DNA of 64,000 nucleotides from Macrostomum hystrix (taxonomy: Eukaryota; Platyhelminthes; Macrostomidae). Under the pieces are notes generated by a model. It was not told where the DNA came from and searched no databases. It saw nothing but the letters and a program-made list of their open reading frames with translations. The stretch covers positions 186,001-250,000 of the forward strand of contig CATNEN010000033.1 in assembly GCA_950097015.1 (NCBI GenBank). Direction: 5' to 3'. The translations under genes were made by a program, and so were the position numbers. Positions 23,606 through 34,156 of the stretch are shown piece by piece (position 1 is the first letter of the stretch; each line of letters opens with the position of its first letter).

Positions 23606-25683
23606 TCGGCCACCGAATGGGCCACCGAATCGACGCCGGCGGTCTCCACCCGCTGGAAAGCAAGGTCAGCGCGATCGTCGAGGCGCCAGCTCCCCAGGAC
23701 GTCACCCAACTCCGCAGCTTCCTGGGCCTCATAAATTATTATGGACGATTCCTGCCGAACCTGTCCAGCGTGCTCGCTCCGCTGCACCGCCTCTTGGACA
23801 AGGGCGCTGCCTGGCAATGGAACAGCCCGCAAGAGAGTGCGTTTCACCGCTGCAAGGAGCTCCTGCTGAGCTCCCAGACTCTAGTGCACTTCGACCCCGG
23901 GAAAGAGGTCATCCTGGAATGCGACAGCTCGCCCTACGGTCTCGGCGCGGTCATCTGCCACCTGATAGATGGCGTGGAGCGGCCTATCGCGTTTGCGTCC
24001 CGCACTCTGGCCGATGCGGAGAAGAACTACTCCCAGACGGAGAAGGAGGCCTTGGCAGTTGTTTTCGGCATCAAGCGATTCCACACCTATCTGTACGGCC
24101 GGAACTTCCAGCTGAAGAGTGACCACAAGCCGCTTCTAGGGCTGCTTCACGAGAACAAAGCCATTCCGCCACTAGCATCGGCCAGGATTCAGCGCTGGGC
24201 TCTGCTGCTGTCCAGCTACTCCTATCGACTGCAGTACCGCAAGGGCGCCACCCTGCTGCGGGCGGATGCGCTGAGCCGGTTGCCGCTGCCGTCCAAGCCA
24301 GCGGATGCGCCGGCGCCGGCTGAGGTGGTACTGCTGATCGACTCGTTCAACGAGGGCCCAGTGACTGCGGCTCAAGTTCGCTGCTGGACACGGCGAGACC
24401 CGCTGCTCGGTCGAGTGCTCAGGTTCGTGCAAGAAGGCTGGCCGGAGGATCGGCGATGGAGCGAAGATCTGCGGCCGTTTGCCTCTCGAGCTGCGGAACT
24501 GAGCGTGGAGGACGGCTGCCTGCTTTGGGGCACCAGAGTGGTGGTGCCGGTTCAGGGACGCCTGGCGCTGCTCGAGTGTCTGCACCAAAGTCACCTAGGA
24601 GCGTCCAAGCTGAAGTCGCTGGCCAGGAACTATTTTTGGTGGCCGGGAATGGACGGTGACATCGAGCGGCTCTCGCAGCACTGCCGGCAGTGCAAACTGC
24701 ATCAGCAAAGCCCACCTCCTGTGCCGCTGCAGCCCTGGCCCTGGCCTGACAGACCGTGGTCAAGGGTCCACATGGACTACGCTGGACCGTTCGAAGGCAA
24801 GATGTTGCTGATTCTGGTCGATGCGCATTCCAAGTGGATCGAGGTGCACATCTGCCAGTCCGCGACCAGCTCCGCTACAATCGATAGGCTCCGGCGGACT
24901 TTCAGCCAGTTGGGCCTGCCGGAGGTCGTGGTGACGGACAACGGTCCCAACTTCGTGAGCCAGGAGATGGAGAGCTTCATGAGCAGCAACGGCATCCGGC
25001 ATGTCAAGGTGTCGCCTTATCATCCGGCGTCCAACGGCCTGGCAGAACGCGCGGTACAAACAGTGAAGGCGGCTCTGGTGAAGGGACGGCCGGCGGCTCT
25101 GCAGACTCGGCTCGCTAGATTCCTGCTGACCTACCGGGTGACTCCGCACAGCACGACTGGCGTTCCGCCGAGCCAGCTGATGATGGGCCGGCCTCTGCGA
25201 ACGCTGCTGGATCTGGTACGTCCGGACGTCTCGGCTGTGGTCACGCGGCGACAGGAAGCACAGAAGCTACAACACGACAGGCGCGCCAGATCGAGGTCCT
25301 TCGAGGAAGGCGACGACGTCGTAGTGCGGGATTTCACGGGTCAGCAGAAGTGGCTGCCGGCCAGCATCAGCCGACAAACAACGCCTTTGTCCTACGAGTG
25401 CCGGCTGCCTGATGATCGCATTGTACGCCGCCACGCCGACCATGTAGCCTCTGCAGGCATCGAACCGCGGACCTCTGGAAGCACGGAACAGCCAATAAAT
25501 GACGACCTGCGCTACGAATCGGCTGAGGCAGAGGTTCCGCCGCGACTGCCGCCCACGCCGCCGCCGCCCGCACAGCCACCGACCACGCCGCCGCCACCCA
25601 TGCAGCCGCCGCTTCCTCCGACTCCACAGGCGCGGCGTTCACAGAGGAGCCGAAAATGCCCGGACAGGTTGACGTACAACTGA
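23590..25683 (+). CDS. pol: Gypsy pol fragment: RT thumb/connection, RNase H, integrase
   Basis: The frame of 697 codons is intact, but its first Met lies in satellite-derived sequence, so the true 5' end is lost. Visible parts are the RT C-terminal part with LRSFLGLINYYGRF; RNase H with LECDSSPYGLGA, the Glu helix YSQTEKEALAV and KSDHKPL; the integrase HHCC zinc finger ending CRQCKLH; and the DDE core with catalytic Asp in MDYAGPF, Asp in VVTDNGPNF and Glu in GLAERAV. The tail is Pro-rich and ends in a basic patch. A GHR triplet is duplicated at the truncated start. The catalytic residues are intact, which suggests recent insertion, but without gag and RT it cannot move by itself. Confidence 0.92.
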   Translation: MDRLRIGHRMGHRIDAGGLHPLESKVSAIVEAPAPQDVTQLRSFLGLINYYGRFLPNLSSVLAPLHRLLDKGAAWQWNSPQESAFHRCKELLLSSQTLVHFDPGKEVILECDSSPYGLGAVICHLIDGVERPIAFASRTLADAEKNYSQTEKEALAVVFGIKRFHTYLYGRNFQLKSDHKPLLGLLHENKAIPPLASARIQRWALLLSSYSYRLQYRKGATLLRADALSRLPLPSKPADAPAPAEVVLLIDSFNEGPVTAAQVRCWTRRDPLLGRVLRFVQEGWPEDRRWSEDLRPFASRAAELSVEDGCLLWGTRVVVPVQGRLALLECLHQSHLGASKLKSLARNYFWWPGMDGDIERLSQHCRQCKLHQQSPPPVPLQPWPWPDRPWSRVHMDYAGPFEGKMLLILVDAHSKWIEVHICQSATSSATIDRLRRTFSQLGLPEVVVTDNGPNFVSQEMESFMSSNGIRHVKVSPYHPASNGLAERAVQTVKAALVKGRPAALQTRLARFLLTYRVTPHSTTGVPPSQLMMGRPLRTLLDLVRPDVSAVVTRRQEAQKLQHDRRARSRSFEEGDDVVVRDFTGQQKWLPASISRQTTPLSYECRLPDDRIVRRHADHVASAGIEPRTSGSTEQPINDDLRYESAEAEVPPRLPPTPPPPAQPPTTPPPPMQPPLPPTPQARRSQRSRKCPDRLTYN

Positions 25684-26083
25684 ATGTGTTTTTTTGTTTT
25701 TTCTTGACAGACTTTTTTTCACAGCTTTCGCGTGGTCTTTGCTCCTTCGATTTTTTTTTGTTATTGTTGTCGTGGTGCTGGGAAGCATTTTCTTTTCTTT
25801 TTTTTTGTTCCTTTTTTTGCTTCTTTTTCGTCTACGTGTGGAGGGATGTGGTGACTGCGTTTCGCTATCAGTGCAGAGTAGGGGATTGAGGGTGTTATTT
25901 TTCTCTCTCTCTCACACAATGTACTCGCGCATGTGCGTACTCTGGAGCGCGTGCACGCCCAGAGGTAGCGGCTGATTGGTCAGCCTGGTCAGGCTGAGAA
26001 ATAAACTTATATTTATTTAGAGAGCTAGGCTTGGCCTGCTCTGAAAAACTTCTCTCTCTGCAAGCCACGCTGACTTTATTACA
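23606..26083 (+). mobile_element. 5'-truncated Ty3/gypsy LTR retrotransposon with 3' LTR
   Basis: The element starts inside the end of reverse transcriptase, continues through RNase H and integrase, and ends with a polypurine tract (ggaggga, 25840-25846) followed by a 237-bp 3' LTR, tgtggtgact...tttattaca (25847-26083), that contains AATAAA. The 5' LTR, gag, protease and most of RT are missing. It interrupts a satellite whose unit and orientation are the same on both sides, so it inserted into the array or was partly overwritten by array expansion on the left. Confidence 0.9.
25847..26083 (+). repeat. 3' LTR of the gypsy element
   Basis: It begins TGTGGTGACT directly after a purine tract and ends TTTATTACA directly before satellite sequence, the usual TG...CA termini. 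AATAAA at about 25999 would serve as polyadenylation signal. No second LTR is present for comparison. Confidence 0.8.
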
Positions 26084-27145
26084 GATAGACTGAGAGAGAT
26101 AGAGATGGATAGACTGAGTGAGAGATAGAGATGGATAGACTGAGAGAGATAGAGATGGATAGACTGAGAGATAGAGATGGATAGACTGAGAGATAGAGAT
26201 GGATAGACTGAGAGATAGAGATGGATAGACTGAGAGAGATAGAGATGGATAGACTGAGTGAGAGATAGAGATGGATAGACTGAGAGAGATAGAGATGGAT
26301 AGACTGAGAGAGATAGAGATGGATAGACTGAGTGAGAGATAGAGATGGATAGACTGAGAGATAGAGATGGATAGACTGAGAGAGATAGAGATGGATAGAC
26401 TGAGAGATAGAGATGGATAGACTGAGAGATAGAGATGGATAGACTGAGAGATAGAGATGGATAGACTGAGAGAGATAGAGATGGATAGACTGAGTGAGAG
26501 ATAGAGATGGATAGACTGAGAGAGATAGAGATGGATAGACTGAGAGAGATAGAGATGGATAGACTGAGTGAGAGATAGAGATGGATAGACTGAGAGAGAT
26601 AGAGATGGATAGACTGAGAGAGATAGAGATGGATAGACTGAGTGAGAGATAGAGATGGATAGACTGAGTGAGAGATAGAGATGGATAGACTGAGAGATAG
26701 AGATGGATAGACTGAGAGAGATAGAGATGGATAGACTGAGTGAGAGATAGAGATGGATAGACTGAGAGATAGAGATGGATAGACTGAGAGAGATAGAGAT
26801 GGATAGACTGAGAGATAGAGATGGATAGACTGAGAGAGATAGAGATGGATAGACTGAGAGATAGAGATGGATAGACTGAGTGAGAGATAGAGATGGATAG
26901 ACTGAGAGAGATAGAGATGGATAGACTGAGAGAGATAGAGATGGATAGACTGAGTGAGAGATAGAGATGGATAGACTGAGAGAGATAGAGATGGATAGAC
27001 TGAGTGAGAGATAGAGATGGATAGACTGAGAGATAGAGATGGATAGACTGAGAGAGATAGAGATGGATAGACTGAGAGATAGAGATGGATAGACTGAGAG
27101 AGATAGAGATGGATAGACTGAGTGAGAGATAGAGATGGATAGACT
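26084..27145. repeat. GATGGATAGACTGAGAGATA satellite, right block
   Basis: Same unit, orientation and length variants as the left block, resuming at the first base after the LTR. It ends 180 bp before the first TP53I11-like exon. Confidence 0.94.
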
Positions 27146-27324
27146 TAGAAGAGCCTGTACTGAGATGTCGCTGGTAGGCTGTGGGGTCCGTAGAAAGCGG
27201 GTTTTGATTGGCTGTTCGTACGCAGTGTCCACACAGTGTAAATTATTTCTCAAGCATTTGATCTCTTACTGAAGAGACAGCAACTCGCCTATTGACAAGC
27301 AATCAAACAAACAATTACTAGGCC

Positions 27325-30300
27325 ATGGAATCGAGTGTCCCCGCTATCTCGACAGGAAACTCAAGCTCTGAGGATGTCAGCCATCCCATGCGCAATGAGA
27401 GGTACGTGTACACGACAATTATTGCCTGTGAGAGCAGACACAAAACAGGAAACCTAGAACGAGAATCACAAAATCCAAAGCAATAATAATAAAATCGAAC
27501 AACGGACGTCAAACTAGAAACTGCCTACTGCACACTGACATATATGGCATGGGGGCATAACAAATAAGTGGACCTTGTTTTCAACTTCTATTTGGCACCT
27601 GATAACCGATCTGTTCTCATAGGCTTCTCATCTCTCTGTCTTGCAGTTTGAAAAATCCTTCGCATGCTAACATTCCATGGTTTCCTAGTATTGCCCGAAA
27701 TTACCCAAAATTACCCAAAATTACCCAAAATTACCCGAAATGATTCGAAATGATCCGAAATGATCCGAAATTGCCCAAAACTATGCGAAATTACCCGAAA
27801 TTGCCCGAAATTAGCCGAAATTAGCAGAAATTAGCCGAAATGATCCGAAATTACCCGAAACTACGCGAAATTAGCCGAAATGATCTGAAATTATCCTAAA
27901 GGATCCAAAATGATCCGAAATTTACTCGAAAGTACTATAAATTACCCGAAATTACCCGAAACTATGCGAAATTACCCGAAATTGCCCGAAATTAGCCGAA
28001 ATGATCCGAAATTACCCGAAACTACGCGAAATTACCCGAAGGTACCCGAAGGTACCCGAAAATTACCCGAAATGATCTGAAATTATCCTAAAGGATCCAA
28101 AATGATCCGAAATTTACTCGAAATTACCAGAAATTACCCAAAAGTACCATAAATTACCAGAAATTACCCGAAACTACATGAAATTACCCGAAATTGCCCG
28201 AAATTTGCCGAAATTTGCCGAAATTACCCGAAATTGCCCGAAATTACCCGAAATTACCCGAAATTACCCGAAATTACCCAAAATTACCCGAAATGATTCG
28301 AAATGATCCGAAATTACCCTAAATAACCCGAAATTACACGAAATGATCCGAAATTACCCGAAACTACGCGAAATTACCCGAAACTACGCGAAATTACCCG
28401 AAATTACCCGAAATTACCCGAAATTACCCGAGATTATCCGAAACTACGCGAAATTACCTGAAATTACCCGAAATTACCCGAAATTACCCGAAATTATCCG
28501 AAATTACCCGAAATTATCCGAAACTACGCGAAATTACCCGAAATTACCCGAAATTACCCGAAATGAAGTACCATGAGCCCGGAAATGACAAGCCCGTTTT
28601 ATGAGCTGAATTTTCTTAACTGAAAACATTTTCTTCTTTCAACAAGCTCTCAGTCTCGCGCTCGAAGAGCTTTCTCACCCAGAATCTCCCATGGGGGGAG
28701 GGTCGGGTCGATCCCCATCAGGCAATGGCCAAGGTGGTGTCGATTTTCAAACAAGACTCCATTCGCTGGCCTGGAAGCAGATATTTTAGTTCCTTCCATT
28801 CGGACTGGCAAACACCTGAAACTCTGCCCCCCAACAGCCACTTCATAGAGACAGCCGCCCAAACCATGGGATACTTGAGACCGAGTTTTTGACTCGCTTA
28901 ATCCGTTTTTTCGCTTAATCCGCCCTTTAATCACCTCCATACTGGCGCCCACATCTGTTTTCCTAAATATTCCCCTATGCCCAATCTTTGCCGACATTTT
29001 TCCTCCCAAACCTTTCTCTCCCCTCTCACCCTCTTTCATTACTACCCCTTCTCTCCTGCTGCTATTGCTAATCAAATTTCTCCCTTCTCGCCATTCTCCC
29101 TTCTCGCCATTCTCCTTTCATGCCATTCTCCCTTCTCGCTATTCTCCTTTCATGCCATTCTCCCTTCTCGCTATTCTCCTTTCTCGCTATTCTCCCTTCT
29201 CGCCATTCTCCCTTCTCGCCATTCTCCCTTCTCGCCATTCTCCCTTCTCGCCATTCTCCCTTCTCGCCATTCTCCTTTCTTGCCATTCTCCCTTCTCGCC
29301 ATTCTCCTTTCTTGCCATTCTCCCTTCTTGCCATTCTACCTTCTCGCCATTCTCCCTTCTCGCCATTCTCCCTTCTCGCCATTCTCCCTTGTCGCCCTTC
29401 TCCCTTCTCGCCATTCTCCCTTCTCGCCATTCTCCTTTCTTGCCATTCTCCCTTCTCGCCATTCTCCCTTCTCGCCATTCTCCTTTCTTGCCATTCTCCC
29501 TTCTTGCCATTCTACCTTCTCGCCATTCTCCCTTCTCGCCATTCTCCCTTCTCGCCATTCTCCCTTCTCGCCATTCTCCTTTCTTGCCATTCTCCCTTCT
29601 CGCCATTCTCCTTTCTTGCCATTCTCCTTTCTTGCCATTCTCCCTTCTCGCCTTTCTCCCTTCTCGCCGTTATCTTTTCTTCCTTCTCCACTCTCTTTCT
29701 CGCCCCTGCCTACCCCTTACTTTTGGAGTTACTCTTGGATGAACGTTATTTGATCAATCACTTTGCATTTTCATAAAAAATAAGTTAACCCTGGCAAATG
29801 AAACCCGATGAACTCCGATTCCTTAGCAGTTTTTTGGATTAATATTAATCTCTGGTTGCCTGCTGTGGGTCTCCCCTCATATAGATCGTAATTTCAATCT
29901 GGTGATGGATTATCATACAGAGTGCATTTTGCTCATAGTTTGCCGCGAGTTCACGTTTTCGCGCTGGTGCGTACGTGCTACTGTGAGTAGAAATGTAAGC
30001 AATTTAATTTAAACTACAACAAAAAGGTTCCCGTCACTTGATTGGCTACGACCAAAATGTATATTACGAGTAAAATAAAGTTGCACTTCCACAGATCTGT
30101 ATGTCAGATTCGGATCCCGCATAGCAGCTGAAAAATTAATGGCAGAGGATTCGCAAGAAACTGCCGACTCAGAAGTCAAGGAGCGACCCAGATTGGAGAA
30201 GTAAGTGGAGTCCGTGAGGTCGAGTTTTTTGCCGTTAAATAGTCTGACATCACTCTTTATTGCCTGATATCATTCCCAGTTGTCTGACATCACTCCCAGT

Positions 30301-33300
30301 TGTCTGACATCACTCAAAATTGTCTGACATCACCCCAAATCGTCTGACATCACTCTAAATTGTCTGACATCACTCAAAATTGTCTGACATCACCCCAAAT
30401 CGTCTGACATCACTCAAAATTGTCTGACATCACCCCAAACCGTCTGACATCACTCTAAATTGTCTGAAATCACTCAAAATTGTCTGACATCACCCCAAAT
30501 CGTCTGACATCAATCCCAGTTGACTGACGTCACTCCCAGTTGACTGACATCACTCCCAGTTGACTGACGTCACTCCCAGTTGACTGACATCACTCCCAGT
30601 TGACTGACATCACTCCCAGTTGTCTGACATCACTCCCAGTTGACTGACATCACTCCCAGTTGACTGACATCACTCCCAGTTGACTGACATTACTCCCAGT
30701 TGACTGACATTACTCCCAGTTGTGTGACATCACTCCCAGTTGTCTGACATCACTCTTTATTGTCTGACATCACTCCAAATCGTCTGACATCAATCCCAGT
30801 TGACTGACATCACTCCCAGTTTACTGACATCACTCCCAGTTTACTGACATCACTCCCAGTTGTCTGACATCACTCTTTATTGTCTGACATCACTCTAAAT
30901 TGTCTGACATCACTCCAAATCTTGTGACATCACTCCCAGTTGACTGACATCACTCCCAGTTGACTGACATCACTCCCAGTTGACTGACATCACTTCAAAT
31001 TGTCTGACGTCACTCTATATTGTCTGACATCAGTCCAAAATGTTTGATATTATTCCATTCGTCAGACATCACTCCAAATCTGACGGCACATAGGCTCTTA
31101 AATGCTTAGTTCCCTGAAATAGTCCTGTCTATCATCTTGCGTTAGAAAGGCTTTGAATAAAATAAGAAGATCTGTGATGATGGACTGAGTAGTGAAATCA
31201 GATGAGAATGCTATAATGCAAGCGTGATTGAATTGGGAACAGATGAAGGGCTTCCCAGAAATGCGACAGTCAAAAAACTATTGTGAAAACTATTAATTAC
31301 GAGTATAAGCCAGTTCTTTTTTCTCAAATTTACATAATTGTAACATTTAAAGCACCATTGCATTGAATAGGAGGATTTAAGGAATTTTCTATTTGAGTGA
31401 CGTCTTTTTCAGAGTACATAGTACTTCACTAGGGAGTAAAATATAGTTTAAGAAATATTATAAAGATAGAAAAATGAGAAATTAGAGGGAAAAGAGTGAT
31501 TCAGGGATGTGATGGTTAGAGAGAGGAGAGGGGTAGAGGATGAGAGGGGTAGAGAGAGGAGAGGGGTAGAGGGATGAGATGGGTTGGGGATGAGAGGGGT
31601 AGACGGATGATAGGGGTAGAGGGATCGGAGGGGTAGACGGATGATAGGGTAGAGGGATGAGAGGGGTAGAGGGATGAGAGGGGTAGAGGGATGAGAGGGG
31701 TAGACGGATGATAGGGTAGAGGGATGAGAGGGGTAGAGGGATGAGAGGGGTAGACGGATGATAGGGTAGAGGGATGAGAGGGGTAGAGGGATGAGAGGGG
31801 TAGAGGGATGAGAGGGGTAGAGGGATGAGAGGGGTAGACGGATGATAGGGTAGAGGGATGAGAGGGGTAGAGGGATGAGAGGGGTAGAGGGATGAGAGGG
31901 GTAGAGGGATGAGAGGGGTAGAGGAGGAGAGGGGTAGAGGGATGAGAGGGAAGAGGGACAAGGAGGGTAGAGCGAACATTGGCTGGAGTCAAGTGTCAAA
32001 ACAGCAAATGCAGTGAAAAATTGTATTCGATATGATTGAGATAATGCACAATGTGACCCCCTGACTGTCTCACAAAGGAAGCAGAGCAGCGGTGATCTCC
32101 ACAGCCGGCTGAAGACCCGCAAACTGCTCGGCGTTGGCGGCACGGACGATGGCGACGTGCACCGGTCTAAGCTGAGCCAGATTCTCGGCCACAGCGACCG
32201 CCTGCATCGCCGGCTGCCGCGAGGCGTTCGAGAATGGCAGCTGGCCTGCGCTATAGCCTTCACCTGCCTGGCACTGCTGGTCCGTTTGGATTGGACTGGG
32301 ACTGGGACTGGGGAGTGAGGAGATGGGAGTGAGGAGATGGGGAGTGAGGAGATGGGGAGTGAGGAGATGGGGAGTGAGGAGATGGGAGTGAGGAGATGGG
32401 GAGTGAGGAGATGGGGAGTGAGGAGATGGGGAGTGAGGAGATGGGGAGTGAGGAGATGGGGAGTGAGAAGATGGGGAGTGAGGAGATGGGAGTGAGGAGA
32501 TGGGGAGTGAGGAGATGGGGAGTGAGGAGATGGGGAGTGAGGAGATGGGATTGAGGAGATGGGAGTTAAGAGTGTGGAGATACGGGGAGGGACGTTGAGT
32601 AATGTGGAGAGAACATTTAGAAGCTAATCCTTCATTGCTTTAGTAGATATGAGGCAGAACAGCAAAGACAGGAAATTGAGTAGCATGATGAAGGAAAGGT
32701 CTAGAGGTTTCACTATATTATGTTTGTTGCAGTCCACATTAAAATTCCTGAAAGCAGAGGTGAAGAAATTTCTCCTCAGTTCTGCGGCTTAGTGTAGAAA
32801 TCCCAGCCATAAAAGAAGATGAGGATTAAACCAGCGAAGCCGCTTGCTGCTTTAAAAAGCAAAAACTAATTTTCCCTGGTCATTTAGTCGATCGACTAAA
32901 AAACACAGGCAACTCGGGTCCTGCAGCCTCAGCTGACCTACTTTCTAATGCCCGCTCTCGAGGGCTCTTCAGGTGAAAGAAAAAGTGCAGGGCGGGTAAG
33001 CGGGATGCAAAGATTTTGTTCCAGTTTAGGAGCACTCGGAGGAAAAGAGCTTTTTGAGTTGAGGTCGGTCGTGGCGTCCTTGTGGAACTGGTCATTAATT
33101 GGGTCTGTTGCACATCTCCGCTTTCCTGCGAGTTCGTAAAGATTTTTAAAGCCAAGCGCGGCTTCTTCAAGTAAAATATAATATTCCCGACAAGGGCTGC
33201 TGTGCGACAGACAAGCTGCGGGAGTGTCACGGGCGCCCAGACTGCGGCCTGCCTTCCCACTGATTTCTATCCTATTTTATGTCACCGCAGGCCCTAGCCA

Positions 33301-34125
33301 AGCCTTCTATTCTGCTGGCAGCCAATGAGCCAATCAGCTGCAGCTCGGAAGTCCAGCCCCAGCACCAGGGCATCGTGATTGGTCGCCTCTACGGCGTCTG
33401 CGTACTGGGTGAGAGCGGAGTAATTTGATTGGCTAGGAAAAATCCTGTTGCTTCTATTTCTAGAAAAATAAGCCCAACAGGGAATCCCATTTCGGGGAAA
33501 CTAACCCGCAGTGCTGGCCTGCGGGCTCTGGCTCGCCTGGCACTCGGAGGATGGCGAACTCGTGCGCAGCAGCCTGCTGGGAACTGCGGGCCTGCTGGCA
33601 CTGCACCTGGCCGGTGAGAGAGAGAGAGAAAGAGAGAGACAAATCGAGATATAGAGAGAGAAAGAGATAGAGAGATTGATAGAGAGAAAGAAAGAGAGAG
33701 AGAAAGAAAGATCTCAAAGAGATTGAGAGAAAGAGAGATTGAGAGAAAGAGAGATTGAGAGAAAAAGAGTTTGAGAGAGAAAGAGAGATTGAGAGAGAAA
33801 GAGAGGGAGAGAGAGAGCGGGAGAGAGCAGAGAGGACACTGCCCATGGAATTTCAAAAATCTAATGTTGGAATCGATTCCGATATGTATCGAAAACATTG
33901 AAATCAGGATTCGAACCAAGGCAACTCCAGACGCGTTTCGCTCTTATTGGAGCTCATCAGTAGAGTCTAGCCTAGCGCTCTAGCCATTAGGCTATAGGCG
34001 CTTGTTCAAATCCAGCTTTCAATCTCAACATATCGTAATCGATTCGGCAGCGCCCCGAACTCAATCCATACTCACTCAACTCCGTGGCACTGACTCGGTC
34101 GTACGAGACGCCGGTGCTGGCCGGT

Positions 34126-34156
<31 letters not shown>

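Noticed and set aside
22017-23847. 571- and 582-codon Ser/Leu/Ile repeat frames
   Set aside because: Satellite DNA read on the minus strand, entering antisense gypsy sequence. No coding signature.
28650-29075. Minus-strand 141-codon frame upstream of a 16-bp array
   Set aside because: Part of it lies in the repeat edge, and the rest has no recognised domain or splice support. At most a decayed element.
30240-31080. CRISPR-like regular array
   Set aside because: Units are contiguous 20-bp repeats without unique spacers, in a eukaryotic intron.
34039-34126. Extra TP53I11 exon (SLNSVALTRSYETPVLA reading)
   Set aside because: Its end fits phase 1, but no acceptor gives the required entry phase, and human TP53I11 aligns without it. 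The end is a duplicated donor.
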